DNA of 54,679 nucleotides from Sulfuritalea sp. (GTDB lineage Bacteria > Pseudomonadota > Gammaproteobacteria > Burkholderiales > Rhodocyclaceae). Under the pieces are notes generated by a model. The model ran no database searches. It saw nothing but the letters and a program-made list of their open reading frames with translations, and was not told the DNA's origin. Location: positions 1 to 54,679 of the forward strand of contig JAUSCI010000029.1 in the NCBI GenBank assembly GCA_030651305.1. Direction: 5' to 3'. Shown here one piece after another: positions 46,427 to 54,679 of this stretch. Position 1 is the first letter of the stretch, and the number at the start of each line of letters is the position of its first letter. The position numbers and the translations under genes were made by a program.

Positions 46427-46837
46427 ATGAGTTCGACGCACGAAGGTGGATGTGTATGCGGTGCGATTCGATATCGCGTATCCGGGCAGCCCGCGATCGC
46501 TCAAGCCTGTCATTGCACTTTCTGCCAGCGACGCACCGGCTCGGCGTTTGCACTTGTCGTCGCATTCAAGGAAGACCAGGTCGAAATGACCGGAACGACG
46601 ATAACCCAATACGAACATCGATCGGATGAAAGCAGCCGATGGTTGCGAAGTCACTTCTGCAGCCAGTGCGGGACCAGCGTGATGATTACGCTGGAAAAGA
46701 ATCCGGGCGTTCGCGTCATTCCAGGGGGTACGTTCGATGATCCGGGCTGGTTCAAACTCGGTCGCCACATCTGGACCCGCTCGGCGCATGACTGGATCGC
46801 CTTCCCGCCGGACGTTGAAGTACGCGAGAAGGCTTAG
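46427..46837 (+). CDS. GFA-family (glutathione-dependent formaldehyde-activating enzyme-like) zinc protein
   Basis: 136 residues with the zinc ligands of the GFA/CENP-V fold: GCVCGAIRY, CHCTFCQRRTG and CSQCGTSV. Family members bind zinc; formaldehyde-glutathione activity is shown only for Gfa of Paracoccus, so function here is open. AGGAGG-type site (GAGGAGGC, 46410-46417) precedes the ATG by 9 bases. Alone between the S4 gene and the NAD-binding protein. Confidence 0.88.
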   Translation: MSSTHEGGCVCGAIRYRVSGQPAIAQACHCTFCQRRTGSAFALVVAFKEDQVEMTGTTITQYEHRSDESSRWLRSHFCSQCGTSVMITLEKNPGVRVIPGGTFDDPGWFKLGRHIWTRSAHDWIAFPPDVEVREKA

Positions 46838-46898
46838 CCGGAACGAATGACGGCCTGGCGAGGACATTGTCGGGCACCTACCAAATCGGGAGCCAAGA

Positions 46899-47576
46899 GT
46901 GTCACTCTCAACAATTGAAAATGCGCCCAGGATCGCGGTCCTTCTCGGGGCGAGTGGAGCGACGGGGCAAAAGCTCCTTCCACTGCTGCTAAACGATCTG
47001 GGCTACAGCAAGATCATTACCCTGAGCCGTCGAGAAACCGGCATCAGCCACGGCAAGCTGGAAAATCGCGTTGTCGATTTTGATGACCTGGCCGCAGGTT
47101 TCAAAGGCTTGAAGGTTGATGATTGTTACTGCACTTTCGGCACGACGATAAAGATCGCAGGCTCGGAGGCGGCAATGACCCGGATCGATCATGGGTTCGT
47201 TCTGGATTTCGCCGAAGCGGGCCTCGCGGCCGGCGCAAGGCGCTTCGCCTATCTCTCCGCCGCCAATGCCGACGCCCGCTCATCGGTCTTCTACGCCCGC
47301 TTGAAAGGCCAAACGGAAGACGCCCTGAAAGCACTGGGTTTTGCCGACTTGGCCATTTTTCGCCCCAGCATGATCATTGCGGAGCGAACCGATCGACGAT
47401 GGGCGGAATCCATGCTTTTTCCTCTTCTCCCGCTGGTCGACAAAATGATGGTGGGATCTTTTGCCAAATACAGGTCGATTCCGGTAGAGAGCCTTGCCAA
47501 AGCCATCGCCGCTTTTGGTGGCCAACAAGGAAGCGGAAGCAAAACCCTTTATTGGCAGGATATCCTGACGACATGA
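46899..47576 (+). CDS. NAD(P)-binding protein, atypical SDR (HTATIP2/TIP30-like)
   Basis: 225 residues with an N-terminal Rossmann motif AVLLGASGATGQKLLPLL and the catalytic-like YLSAANAD and FYARLKGQTEDALKALG. Such proteins are related to TIP30/HTATIP2 in eukaryotes; the bacterial substrate is unknown. Its stop overlaps the start of the next gene (ATGA), so they are translationally coupled. Confidence 0.82.
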   Translation: MSLSTIENAPRIAVLLGASGATGQKLLPLLLNDLGYSKIITLSRRETGISHGKLENRVVDFDDLAAGFKGLKVDDCYCTFGTTIKIAGSEAAMTRIDHGFVLDFAEAGLAAGARRFAYLSAANADARSSVFYARLKGQTEDALKALGFADLAIFRPSMIIAERTDRRWAESMLFPLLPLVDKMMVGSFAKYRSIPVESLAKAIAAFGGQQGSGSKTLYWQDILTT

Positions 47577-48340
47577 GCGATGACCGCAGCGAACCCTTCT
47601 CGCCACCCGTCGACCGCCTCGCCGGGCTTGCCACGCCGGACGCGCAGCGGCTTGCGGCGCGCATGGCGCAGGATGCCTTCACGCGCATTTTCCGCCTGAC
47701 GCTGGAGGGTGACGAAGCAAGCCTGCAGGTGGCCGTGGCCGAAATCGGGCGGCTGGCGAAGAACTGGGTACAGGCCGCGGATGGCGACGAGGCGCGCGCC
47801 TTGCGGCTGGCCCTGCTGGTGAGCGGCATTGACCAGTGGGGGCTGGCCTGGTGTCAGGCATTCGGCCTCGCGGCGATTCCCGCCATCAGCGCCTTGCTCG
47901 GCTCGCTGCGCAACGGCCTGGATGCAGGAGATGATGCCCGCTTTCAGCAGCACTTCGCGGCGATCGGGCGGGTCGAGAGCGACGCCGTCGATTTCAAGAT
48001 GGAACTGCGGCGCAACATCCATCTCGCGCTATGGCATGCCATGATCGCCTGCGATGACAGGGACGAGGCGCTGTCCATTCTGGCGGCGCTGGGCGCCATG
48101 CTGGTGGCTCTGGTGGCGCAAATGCCGACCATCGGCTGGCGGCTGGTGGCCGATGCGCTGGCCCTCATCCAACTGCGCTGCCTGGCGGATGCCGCGGCCA
48201 GTACCGATCTGGCTCGGGAAACCACCGAGGCACTGTTCGCCGCCCTGCGCCGGGCGCTGCCCCGCGAAACCTCCGAGCCGATTTTCGCGCACGCGAACCA
48301 GGCCGTGATCACCTGGCAGCGGTCGCGACGGGTTCACTAG
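47573..48340 (+). CDS. Uncharacterised helical protein
   Basis: 255 residues, predominantly alpha-helical, rich in Ala/Leu, without a clear transmembrane run or signal peptide. Starts MSDDRSEPFSPPVDRLAGLA. I do not recognise a family. Its start overlaps the preceding gene by 4 bases, and the 3' end overlaps the convergent oxidoreductase gene by 32 bases. Confidence 0.7.
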   Translation: MSDDRSEPFSPPVDRLAGLATPDAQRLAARMAQDAFTRIFRLTLEGDEASLQVAVAEIGRLAKNWVQAADGDEARALRLALLVSGIDQWGLAWCQAFGLAAIPAISALLGSLRNGLDAGDDARFQQHFAAIGRVESDAVDFKMELRRNIHLALWHAMIACDDRDEALSILAALGAMLVALVAQMPTIGWRLVADALALIQLRCLADAAASTDLARETTEALFAALRRALPRETSEPIFAHANQAVITWQRSRRVH

Positions 48341-49241
48341 TTACGGCGTCATACACCAGCCGCGCCGCGACGGCGTCCTCTACGGCCTGCCCGAGCGCCT
48401 TGAAGATGATCGTGATCCCGGCAGGAACCTTTACCTTGCCCGCCAGCACTTCGCCGATTTCGCACTGCACGCGGGCGCCGGAGAGAATCACGTCGCCCGA
48501 CTCGGTTTCGGCGGCGAGGCGGTGGTCGGCGATGACATAGTTGGCCATCGCCGCGTCGTCCAGTTCGCGCCAGCCGGGGCGCGGCGCGCCCACGGCATGA
48601 ACCAGCGCGCCGGGCTTGAGCCAGCGGCCCATCAGCACCGGCACGCTGGCGTTGGTCACGGTGACCACGATGTCGGCGTCGCGCACCGCGCTTTCCGCGT
48701 TGGCGCTGGCGGTGCCGTCGATGTCGGCGGCGCAGCGTTCGGCATTGGCCGGGGTCGGACTCCAGACGCGGATATCGCTGATCGGGACGACGGCGCGCAG
48801 GGCCAGCGCGTGGCTGCGCGCCAGGGCGCCGGAGCCGAGTATGGCCAAGCGCTTGGGCTGCCGGTCGCGCAACGCCCGGGTGGCCACGGCGGAGACGGCG
48901 GCGGTGCGCAGTTCGGTCAGCCAGGTGGCATCCATCACGGCCAGCGGGACGCCGCTTGCCGGATCGAGCAGCAGCAGCGTGGCGATCATGGTTGGCAGCC
49001 CGCGCGCGGCGTTGTCCGGCACCTGGGTGATCAGCTTGGTCGCCAGTGCCTTGCCGGCCAGCGCCGGCTTGACGAAGAGCAGGCTGCCGGGGCCGTGCAG
49101 TTCCATGACGGTGCGCAGCGGCTGCACCACGCGGCCGGCGGCAAGATCGATCAGCACATTTTCGATGGCGGGCAGCAGGGCGTCGAGCGAGAGATGCCGG
49201 CGCACGGCGGCATCGTCGATCAGCAGGAGAGGATGGGTCAT
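48309..49241 (-). CDS. Ornithine cyclodeaminase/mu-crystallin family protein (ketimine reductase-like)
   Basis: 310 residues from ATG 49241 (MTHPLLLIDDAAVRRHL). It has the Rossmann loop ILGSGALARSHALAL and the substrate segment PLRTVMELHGPGSLLFVKPA, with TKLITQVPDNAARGLPT. The family includes ornithine cyclodeaminase, alanine dehydrogenase (AlaDH-II) and delta-1-pyrroline-2-carboxylate reductase, which cannot be separated with confidence by eye. No neighbouring amino-acid catabolic gene is seen. Overlaps the convergent gene by 32 bases. Confidence 0.85.
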   Translation of the reverse strand: MTHPLLLIDDAAVRRHLSLDALLPAIENVLIDLAAGRVVQPLRTVMELHGPGSLLFVKPALAGKALATKLITQVPDNAARGLPTMIATLLLLDPASGVPLAVMDATWLTELRTAAVSAVATRALRDRQPKRLAILGSGALARSHALALRAVVPISDIRVWSPTPANAERCAADIDGTASANAESAVRDADIVVTVTNASVPVLMGRWLKPGALVHAVGAPRPGWRELDDAAMANYVIADHRLAAETESGDVILSGARVQCEIGEVLAGKVKVPAGITIIFKALGQAVEDAVAARLVYDAVTSEPVATAAR

Positions 49242-49338
49242 GGCGGGAAATCGGTTCCGGTCTGGGCCCGCCATCCTACCCCGGCGGAGCGGGATGCATT
49301 AGGATGCGTCTTTGGAAACCCGATTCGCGGAGAATGAT

Positions 49339-49590
49339 ATGAAAAAGCTGTCGCTTGAACTGCATGCCGAGCTGGAGATTCCGGACGACTGGGAACTGGT
49401 GGAACATTCCGCCGGCATCTACGTGCTCAAGATCGGCGACCGCTTTATCGATTTCGACATCACGCCGCTGGTCACCACCTCCACCGCGCCCGATGCCACC
49501 TGGAGCGACGAGGACGAAAAGTTTACCGACGAAGTTCTCGACATGGTGACCGGGCTCGATTCGAAAATGGAGATCACCTACCTCCAGTAG
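49339..49590 (+). CDS. Small acidic protein of unknown function
   Basis: 83 residues, start ATG 49339 with GGAGAA 6 bases upstream. Acidic, with HAELEIPDDWELVEH and SDEDEKFTDEVLDMV; no membrane segment. I do not recognise the family. It may be co-transcribed with the cytochrome gene 32 bases downstream. Confidence 0.65.
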   Translation: MKKLSLELHAELEIPDDWELVEHSAGIYVLKIGDRFIDFDITPLVTTSTAPDATWSDEDEKFTDEVLDMVTGLDSKMEITYLQ

Positions 49591-49622
49591 CCGGGCCGGC
49601 CACCGCCAGAAGGAGTCATGCC

Positions 49623-49916
49623 ATGCGTATTGAGATACCCTTGTTGTGCCTGCTGCTGTCCCTGCCCGCGCAAGCCGCGGGCGACCCCAAGCTGGGCAAG
49701 CCGCTGCATGACAAGCAGTGCGTGGCCTGCCACGTCAAGTCGCAGGGCGGCGACGGCTCCGGCATGTATACCCGCAAGCCGCGCCTGATCAACAACGCCG
49801 TCGCGCTGGGCCAGCGCGTGGCGACCTGCAGCGCGCAGACCAATGCCGGATGGTTTCCCGAAGACGAGGCCAACGTCGCCGCCTGGCTGAACCAGACCTA
49901 CTACAAGTTCAAGTAG
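49623..49916 (+). CDS. Small periplasmic c-type cytochrome
   Basis: 97 residues with a signal peptide (MRIEIPLLCLLLSLPAQAAG) and one haem c site CVACH. A Met in GSGMYTRK could be a distal ligand, but this is not certain. Mature size is about 78 residues, small for a class I cytochrome. It may act as a periplasmic electron carrier. Preceded by AAGGAG. No oxidase or reductase gene is near. Confidence 0.88.
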   Translation: MRIEIPLLCLLLSLPAQAAGDPKLGKPLHDKQCVACHVKSQGGDGSGMYTRKPRLINNAVALGQRVATCSAQTNAGWFPEDEANVAAWLNQTYYKFK

Positions 49917-49985
49917 CGCGATGCTTGCCGCGGCAAAGTGCCGGATCGCCGCGCCGCGCGGCGCCGGATCATATTCGCCGGCATC

Positions 49986-50660
49986 ATGAAGCAGCCGCAA
50001 GCACTCGGTCCCGGTGCGAGTCTTCTGGTCGGGCTGGTATTTGTCGCCGCCGGCATCCTGCCCATGCTGGCTGCATTCGACATCGGTCCGCTGGGTCGCG
50101 ACGACATCAATGGTCCGCCCTGGCTGGGCTTTGCCGCCGGCGGCATTTTCACCGCGGCCGGACTGGCAGTGATCGCCGGGCCGGCATCGCCGCTGGCCAA
50201 CGGCCTGTTCGCCTTCCTCGCGCTCGCCGGGTTGGCCTCGATCGGCAACTGGATCGCGTTCGGCGCCGGCGATCGGGCCTGTGCCGGCAGCGTGTCCCTG
50301 CCTTGGCTGTGGAGCGAAAGCGATTTCACGGGACTGGCCTGTCGTTTTCCGTTTGGCCTCGGCGCGCTGATCATGGACGCCTTACTCTGCTACGCCGGTG
50401 TCGCGGCACTGCAGAAGGCCCTTGGCGGTCCGCCGCGCTTGGCGCGCCTGCTCAAGTTGGCCGAATGGCTGATCCTCGCCAGCCTCGCGCCCTTCCTGCT
50501 TCTGCTGCTCGTCATCACGCTCCTGAGCGGGGCTCCCGCTGCGCTCAAGACGCGCTGGACCACCGGCGCCTGGCCGCGCAACGAGGAATTCATTGCGCGG
50601 CAAAAGGCGCGGGGTTTGCTGCGAGGTTTCGGACAGCGGCCGCCTCCCGGTGCCGCTTGA
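49986..50660 (+). CDS. Membrane protein of unknown function
   Basis: 224 residues from ATG 49986 (MKQPQALGPGASLLVGLVFV), with about five hydrophobic segments (SLLVGLVFVAAGILPMLAAF, FAAGGIFTAAGLAVIAG, ANGLFAFLALAGLASIGNW, LIMDALLCYAGVAAL, LILASLAPFLLLLLVITLL). No family recognised. Two Cys (near residues 100 and 120) lie in an extracytoplasmic loop. The 5' part of a longer frame (from 49938) has no ribosome site. Confidence 0.7.
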   Translation: MKQPQALGPGASLLVGLVFVAAGILPMLAAFDIGPLGRDDINGPPWLGFAAGGIFTAAGLAVIAGPASPLANGLFAFLALAGLASIGNWIAFGAGDRACAGSVSLPWLWSESDFTGLACRFPFGLGALIMDALLCYAGVAALQKALGGPPRLARLLKLAEWLILASLAPFLLLLLVITLLSGAPAALKTRWTTGAWPRNEEFIARQKARGLLRGFGQRPPPGAA

Positions 50661-50708
50661 ACCATGGGAACAGACCAGACCACGCCTTTCCATTCCTGAC
50701 AGCCCGAT

Positions 50709-50730
50709 CGCCGTTCCACCAGCGCCGACT
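50709..50730 (-). repeat. Dispersed 22-bp repeat, copy 6
   Basis: Minus-strand copy in the gap before the RHH antitoxin gene. Confidence 0.6.
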
Positions 50731-50757
50731 ATCGCCGTAACGCGAAAATCAGGCGGA

Positions 50758-50775
50758 GTAGCACGGGTGTGCTAC
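50758..50775. promoter_or_regulatory. Palindromic operator of the RHH/ParE module
   Basis: GTAGCAC-GGGT-GTGCTAC is a perfect 7-bp-arm inverted repeat, 33 bases before the antitoxin start. Such a palindrome is a likely autoregulation site for a ribbon-helix-helix antitoxin. TACATT (50773-50778) could serve as a -10. Confidence 0.65.
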
Positions 50776-50808
50776 ATTAGGCGAGTGTTCCAAGCCTTGG
50801 AGGCAGCC

Positions 50809-51093
50809 GTGTCCACCACCACCATACGCATGCCGGAAGACCTGAAAACCCGTGTTGCGGCCGCAGCGAAGCGTTCCGGCATGACGTCGCACGGCTTCAT
50901 CCTCGAGGCCATTGCGGAAAAGGCCAGGCAGGAGGATGTGCGTGCCGATTTTGATGCGCTTGCCGAGGATCGTTTTGCTCGTATCGTTGCCTCCGGCAAG
51001 ACCATTCCTTGGCAGCAAATGCGCGGCTATCTGGAAGAGCGTCTCGCCGGCAAGGCGGCCAGGCGCCCGGCAGCACGCAAACTGGCACGCTGA
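50809..51093 (+). CDS. RHH (CopG-type) antitoxin
   Basis: 94 residues from GTG 50809 (VSTTTIRMPEDLKTRVAAAA), preceded by TTGGAGG. The N-terminal TTTIRMPEDLKTRVAAAAKR is the ribbon-helix-helix strand/helix; the C-terminal helix-rich tail should wrap the toxin. Frames starting upstream have no ribosome site and were rejected. Overlapping organisation with the toxin gene, 2 bases apart. Confidence 0.85.
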   Translation: MSTTTIRMPEDLKTRVAAAAKRSGMTSHGFILEAIAEKARQEDVRADFDALAEDRFARIVASGKTIPWQQMRGYLEERLAGKAARRPAARKLAR

Positions 51094-51095
51094 GT

Positions 51096-51401
51096 TTGTC
51101 GCGTATCGAATTGGCGGCGGAGGTCGGGGATGATTTTGACCGCATCCTCGATCACCTTGACCGCTATCAGGTGGCAAACCCGGCGCGGCGCATTCGGGAA
51201 ATCATCGAGGCGTTCAACGTCCTCGAGCACAACCCACTGATTGGTCGCCCGGTGCATAACGACAAGCGAGAGTTGGTGATCGGACGGCGCTCGCACGGCT
51301 ATGTGGCCTTGTACCGTTACATTGTCGAAGTCGATGCCGTATTTGTTCTTGCCGTGCGGGCGCAGCGCGAGGCCGGCTATGCCCGTGATGAGTTGAAATG
51401 A
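51096..51401 (+). CDS. ParE/RelE-family toxin
   Basis: 101 residues from TTG 51096 (LSRIELAAEVGDDFDRILDHL), directly after the antitoxin stop; a frame extending upstream overlaps the antitoxin in another frame. Signatures: FDRILDHLDRY, PLIGRPVHNDKRELVIGRRSHGYVALYRY and DAVFVLAVRAQREAGY, the ParE core. The usual antitoxin-first order is seen. Use of TTG is inferred from the lack of ATG/GTG in this region. Confidence 0.85.
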   Translation: MSRIELAAEVGDDFDRILDHLDRYQVANPARRIREIIEAFNVLEHNPLIGRPVHNDKRELVIGRRSHGYVALYRYIVEVDAVFVLAVRAQREAGYARDELK

Positions 51402-51428
51402 TGCGCGGAATGAAGCGATAGAGGACCG

Positions 51429-52406
51429 ATGCTTGCCTACATAGTTCGCCGCCTGCTGTATGCCATCCCGATCCTGATCGGCGTCAATCTGTTCACCTTC
51501 GCCCTGTTCTTCGTGGTGAATACGCCGGACGACATGGCGCGCATGCAGCTCGGCGTCAAGCGCGTGACGGCGGAGGCGATCCAGAAATGGAAGGCCGAGC
51601 GCGGCTACGACAAACCTCTGGTGTGGAACGCGGCGGCGGCAGGGAGTGCGGCGCTGACCGACACGATCTTCTTCAGCAAGTCGGTGCGCATGTTCGCCGG
51701 CGATTTCGGCCGGGCCGACGACGGCCGCGACATCGCGCGCGAGATTCGAGATCGCATGGGGCCGAGCCTGGCGATTGCGCTGCCGACCTTCGTCCTCGGC
51801 CTCTTCGTGGCGATTTCCTTTGCCCTGCTGCTGGTGTTCTTCCGCGCCACGGCGCTGGATTTTTCTGGTGTGGTGCTGTGCGTGGCGATGATGTCGATCT
51901 CGGGCCTGTTCTATATCATCGGCGGCCAGTGGCTGGTATCCAAGGTCTGGCATCTGGTGCCGATCTCGGGCTACAGCGGCGGTCTCGATGCGGCGAAGTT
52001 CCTTATCCTGCCGGTACTCATCGGCGTGATCGGCGGCATCGGCAGTTCGGCGCGCTGGTATCGCACCATCTTTCTCGAAGAGATCGGCCGCGACTATGTG
52101 CGCACCGCGCGCGCCAAGGGCCTGCCCGAGCGCGTGGTGCTGTTCCGCCACGTCCTGAGGAACGCGCTGATTCCGATCCTTACCGGCGTGGTGGTGGTGA
52201 TTCCGACCCTGTTCATGGGCAGCCTGCTGACCGAATCCTTCTTCGGCGTTCCCGGATTGGGCAGCTACACCATCGATGCCATCAACGCCCAGGACTTTGC
52301 CGTGGTGCGCTCGATGGTGTTCATCGGCTCCGTGCTGTATATCGTTGGACTGCTGCTCACCGACCTGTCCTACACGCTGGCCGATCCGCGGGTGAGGCTG
52401 CAATGA
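51429..52406 (+). CDS. Peptide-type ABC transporter permease (OppB/DppB-like)
   Basis: 325 residues; N-terminal MLAYIVRRLLYAIPILIGVNLFTF is the DppB signature. About six transmembrane segments and the EAA loop DYVRTARAKGLPERVVLFRHVLRNALIPI are present. It overlaps the next permease by 4 bases (ATGA), so the two are co-translated. Substrates may be oligopeptides, dipeptides or nickel/heme-type solutes. Confidence 0.93.
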   Translation: MLAYIVRRLLYAIPILIGVNLFTFALFFVVNTPDDMARMQLGVKRVTAEAIQKWKAERGYDKPLVWNAAAAGSAALTDTIFFSKSVRMFAGDFGRADDGRDIAREIRDRMGPSLAIALPTFVLGLFVAISFALLLVFFRATALDFSGVVLCVAMMSISGLFYIIGGQWLVSKVWHLVPISGYSGGLDAAKFLILPVLIGVIGGIGSSARWYRTIFLEEIGRDYVRTARAKGLPERVVLFRHVLRNALIPILTGVVVVIPTLFMGSLLTESFFGVPGLGSYTIDAINAQDFAVVRSMVFIGSVLYIVGLLLTDLSYTLADPRVRLQ

Positions 52407-53752
52407 GCTTTCAGCCGGTCGTTCTCTGGTCGGACGCGCTGCTGTTCGTGCTGATCGCCGTGATCGTCGGCTTGAGCCTCTGGGCGCGGCGGCAGGACGC
52501 CTTGCGCGGCGCCTGGGCGCGCGTCGCGCGGGATCGCGTGGCGATGGCGGCAGCGACGGTGCTGGCGGTTTTCGTGCTGATCGGCCTGCTCGATTCACTG
52601 CACTACCGGGCGCGGCTGGAGTCACCGGCTGGCGCCACGGCAAGGTATGCGGTGGAAGTGAATTCGGCGCTCGATGCGCTGCTGACGGATCTGCGCTCGC
52701 GCACCGAGAAGACCTATTCGGCGCCGCTGGCGACGCACCTGTTCGCCCGTGAAGCGCTGGAGAATTCGACGCAGCGCGAGTTTCCGCGGCTGCAGCACGG
52801 CGGTGCGCAGCTGGGCGATGAGCTGTCGGGCCATGAAGCCGACATCGCGGTGCGCGTCCTGCGCGGCGTGGCCGGCGGGCTGGTGGCGTGGCTGTTGTTG
52901 ATGCTGCTGGTACGCACCGCAACAGTCGGCTCTGGTGGTACGGCGCTGCGCACCGTCGCCATGACCCTGCTGCCGATTTTGCTGCTGTTCGGCGTCGCGA
53001 TCTCGCTGGGCGGTGGCTACCACGTCTTCGGCACCGACAAGGTGGGGCAGGACGTGCTCTACCTGTCGCTGAAAAGCATCCGCACCGGGCTCCTGATCGG
53101 TACCCTGACCACCCTGGTGATGCTGCCGGCGGCGGTGGCGCTGGGCATCCTCGCCGGCTATGTCGGCGGCTGGGTCGATGACCTGATCCAGTATCTCTAC
53201 ACCACGCTCAGTTCGATCCCCGGCGTGTTGCTGATCGCAGCGGCGGTGCTGATGATGCAGGTGGTGATCGACACCCATCCGGAATGGTTCGCCACGTCGG
53301 CCGAGCGCGCCGACGCGCGCCTGTTGGCGCTCTGCCTGATCCTCGGCATGACCAGCTGGACCGGCGTCGCGCGCCTCTTGCGCGGCGAGACGCTGAAGCT
53401 GCGCGAACTGGAATTCGTCCAGGCGGCGCAGGCCTTCGGCGTCGGCAGTTTCGCCATCATGCGCCGCCACATCCTGCCCAACCTGATGCACATCGTGCTG
53501 ATCTCGCTGGTGATGGATTTCTCCGGCCTGGTGCTGGCCGAGGCGGTGCTGTCCTACGTCGGCGTCGGCGTCGATCCGACCACGATCTCGTTCGGCACCA
53601 TGATCAATACGGCGCGCATGGAGCTGGCGCGCGAGCCGATGGTGTGGTGGTCACTGGTGGCCGCCTTCAGCTTCATGTTTACGCTGGTGCTGGCGGCCAA
53701 CTTGTTTGCCGACGCAGTGCGCGACGCTTTCGATCCAAGGTCATCGGCGTGA
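52403..53752 (+). CDS. Peptide-type ABC transporter permease with long insert (OppC/DppC-like)
   Basis: 449 residues, longer than usual OppC (about 300). The N-terminal part has two hydrophobic helices (about 10-28 and 48-66), then a hydrophilic segment of about 85 residues with basic and acidic runs (68-150). Two more helices (about 153-172 and 188-203) precede the standard C-terminal permease domain (about 225-449, GTDKVGQDVLYLSLKSIRTGL, EAA loop FVQAAQAFGVGSFAIMRRHILPNLM). The insert is of unknown role. It contains a copy of the dispersed repeat in frame (TVGSGGTAL). Confidence 0.9.
   Translation: MSFQPVVLWSDALLFVLIAVIVGLSLWARRQDALRGAWARVARDRVAMAAATVLAVFVLIGLLDSLHYRARLESPAGATARYAVEVNSALDALLTDLRSRTEKTYSAPLATHLFAREALENSTQREFPRLQHGGAQLGDELSGHEADIAVRVLRGVAGGLVAWLLLMLLVRTATVGSGGTALRTVAMTLLPILLLFGVAISLGGGYHVFGTDKVGQDVLYLSLKSIRTGLLIGTLTTLVMLPAAVALGILAGYVGGWVDDLIQYLYTTLSSIPGVLLIAAAVLMMQVVIDTHPEWFATSAERADARLLALCLILGMTSWTGVARLLRGETLKLRELEFVQAAQAFGVGSFAIMRRHILPNLMHIVLISLVMDFSGLVLAEAVLSYVGVGVDPTTISFGTMINTARMELAREPMVWWSLVAAFSFMFTLVLAANLFADAVRDAFDPRSSA
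52924..52945 (+). repeat. Dispersed 22-bp repeat, copy 7 (within permease gene)
   Basis: Identical for 24 bases to the intergenic copy at 33659. It encodes VGSGGTAL in the region between the two N-terminal helix pairs of the permease. Confidence 0.6.
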
Positions 53753-54679
53753 GCATTCTTTCCGTTAGCGACCTGTCCATCCACATAGGCGCGGCGCGCC
53801 CGGTGGACGGCGTCAGTTTCGACATCGCGGCCGGCGAGTGCTTTGCGCTGCTGGGCGAATCCGGCTGCGGCAAGTCGATGACGGCGCTCGGCATCATGCG
53901 TTTGCTGCCCAACGCAGCGCAGGTCACCGGCGGTCGAGTCGCCTTTGAGCAAAACGACCTGCTGGCGCTGCCCGAATCCGGCATGCGCGACATTCGCGGC
54001 GGCGGCATCGGCATGATCTTCCAGGAGCCGGCGACCAGCCTCAATCCGGTGCTCACCGTCGGTCGCCAGATTGTCGAAGCGCTCGAACTGCATGCCGGGT
54101 TGCTGGGGACGGCGGCGCGGACGCGCGCTGCCGAACTGCTCGATCAGGTGGGTATTCCCGATCCCTTGCGGCGGCTCGACGAATATCCCTTCCAGCTTTC
54201 GGGCGGCCTGCGCCAGCGCGTGATGATCGCCATCGCGCTGGCCGGCTCGCCGCGCCTGCTGATCGCCGACGAGCCGACCACGGCGCTCGACGTGACGATC
54301 CAGGCCCAGGTGCTCGACCTGCTCGACGAGCTGCGGCGCAAGCAGGGCATGGCGCTGCTGCTGATCACCCATGATCTCGGCGTGGTGGCGCGCATGGCGG
54401 ACCGCGTCGGCGTCATGTATGCCGGACAACTGGTGGAGGTTGCGCCGCGCCGCGCTTTCTTTGCTCATGCCGCACATCCCTATTCGGTTCGCCTGTTCGC
54501 CGCGCTACCGGATGCCGAGCGGCGCGGCGGCAGGCTGGCGACCATTCCCGGCAGCGTGCCGGCGGCCGACGTGCGGCATGAAGGTTGTCGTTTCGTCGAG
54601 CGTTGCAGCGAAGTCATGCCGGTGTGCCGCAGCACGCCGCCGCCTTGGCGCGAGGTCGCTGCCGCGCAGCCGGGTCAGC
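53749..54679 (+). CDS. Peptide-type ABC transporter ATPase OppD/DppD-like (3' truncated by window)
   Basis: Starts at GTG 53749, overlapping the permease stop (GTGA). The visible 310 residues include Walker A GESGCGKS, signature LSGGLRQR, Walker [13 protein letters not shown], the Q-loop [10 protein letters not shown] and the Opp-type tail [21 protein letters not shown], which carries the [14 protein letters not shown] cysteines of the OppD/F C-terminal metal cluster. The end lies beyond the window. It could continue into a fused second ATPase; that cannot be seen. Confidence 0.93.
   Translation, partial: MSILSVSDLSIHIGAARPVDGVSFDIAAGECFALLGESGCGKSMTALGIMRLLPNAAQVTGGRVAFEQNDLLALPESGMRDIRGGGIGMIFQEPATSLNPVLTVGRQIVEALELHAGLLGTAARTRAAELLDQVGIPDPLRRLDEYPFQLSGGLRQRVMIAIALAGSPRLLIADEPTTALDVTIQAQVLDLLDELRRKQGMALLLITHDLGVVARMADRVGVMYAGQLVEVAPRRAFFAHAAHPYSVRLFAALPDAERRGGRLATIPGSVPAADVRHEGCRFVERCSEVMPVCRSTPPPWREVAAAQPGQ

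Overview
The window looks like chromosomal DNA of a GC-rich betaproteobacterium, probably of the Rhodocyclales type (Sterolibacterium, Sulfuritalea or Azoarcus-like). This is inferred from the divergent rpsT/murJ pair, the argD-argF-argG run, the CobD/CbiB-family protein, the CurA-type reductase and ACAD10/11-type beta-oxidation cluster with a LIV-type transporter, and a very large pyruvate:ferredoxin-oxidoreductase-like protein. No rRNA, tRNA or CRISPR array was seen.

Layout. 1-14 kb is mostly core: the 3' part of a K+-independent membrane pyrophosphatase, gamma-glutamyltransferase, the lipid II flippase MurJ facing ribosomal protein S20, arginine biosynthesis (argD, argF, argG), small conserved genes (DUF2788, ppnP, yajQ), a glutamine-amidotransferase-like protein, a NudL-type hydrolase, a CobD/CbiB-like protein and a thiolase. 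14.3-19.2 kb is one 1644-residue 2-oxoacid:ferredoxin oxidoreductase fusion, followed by a REC-GGDEF diguanylate cyclase and a Tat-exported aldo/keto reductase.

22-28.3 kb is an accessory region. It holds three toxin-antitoxin-like modules in a row (an AbrB-like/RelE-like pair, mqsRA with its operator, and a frameshifted PIN toxin with partner), a complete IS4-family element with inverted repeats and a 9-bp target duplication, then AT-richer cargo (Sel1 repeats, an unknown protein, a GNAT acetyltransferase).

28.5-43.6 kb is a long leftward catabolic cluster. Read in transcription order it is livK-H-M-G-F, a FadB/FadJ-type bifunctional enzyme, thiolase, SDR, PaaI thioesterase, CurA-type reductase, APH-type kinase, ACAD10/11-type dehydrogenase and acyl-CoA ligase. 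The set suggests uptake and CoA-dependent breakdown of a small or branched carboxylic acid, possibly a 4-hydroxy or 4-oxo acid by lva-like chemistry. Its intergenic gaps carry long hairpin-forming repeats of two families.

43.7-46.3 kb contains a RAYT (REP-associated Y1 transposase) bracketed by copies of a GGGGCCAGGCTCGAATT repeat. One copy supplies the last codons and stop of the neighbouring GTPase gene rbgA, and another truncates a gene after its signal peptide. 46.4-51.4 kb has small miscellaneous genes and an RHH/ParE toxin-antitoxin pair. The right end is an oligopeptide/dipeptide-type ABC transporter whose ATPase runs off the window.

A 22-bp sequence (AGTCGGCKCTGGYRGNACGG plus CG) recurs at seven places across the window, mostly between genes. 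It looks like a genome-wide dispersed repeat.
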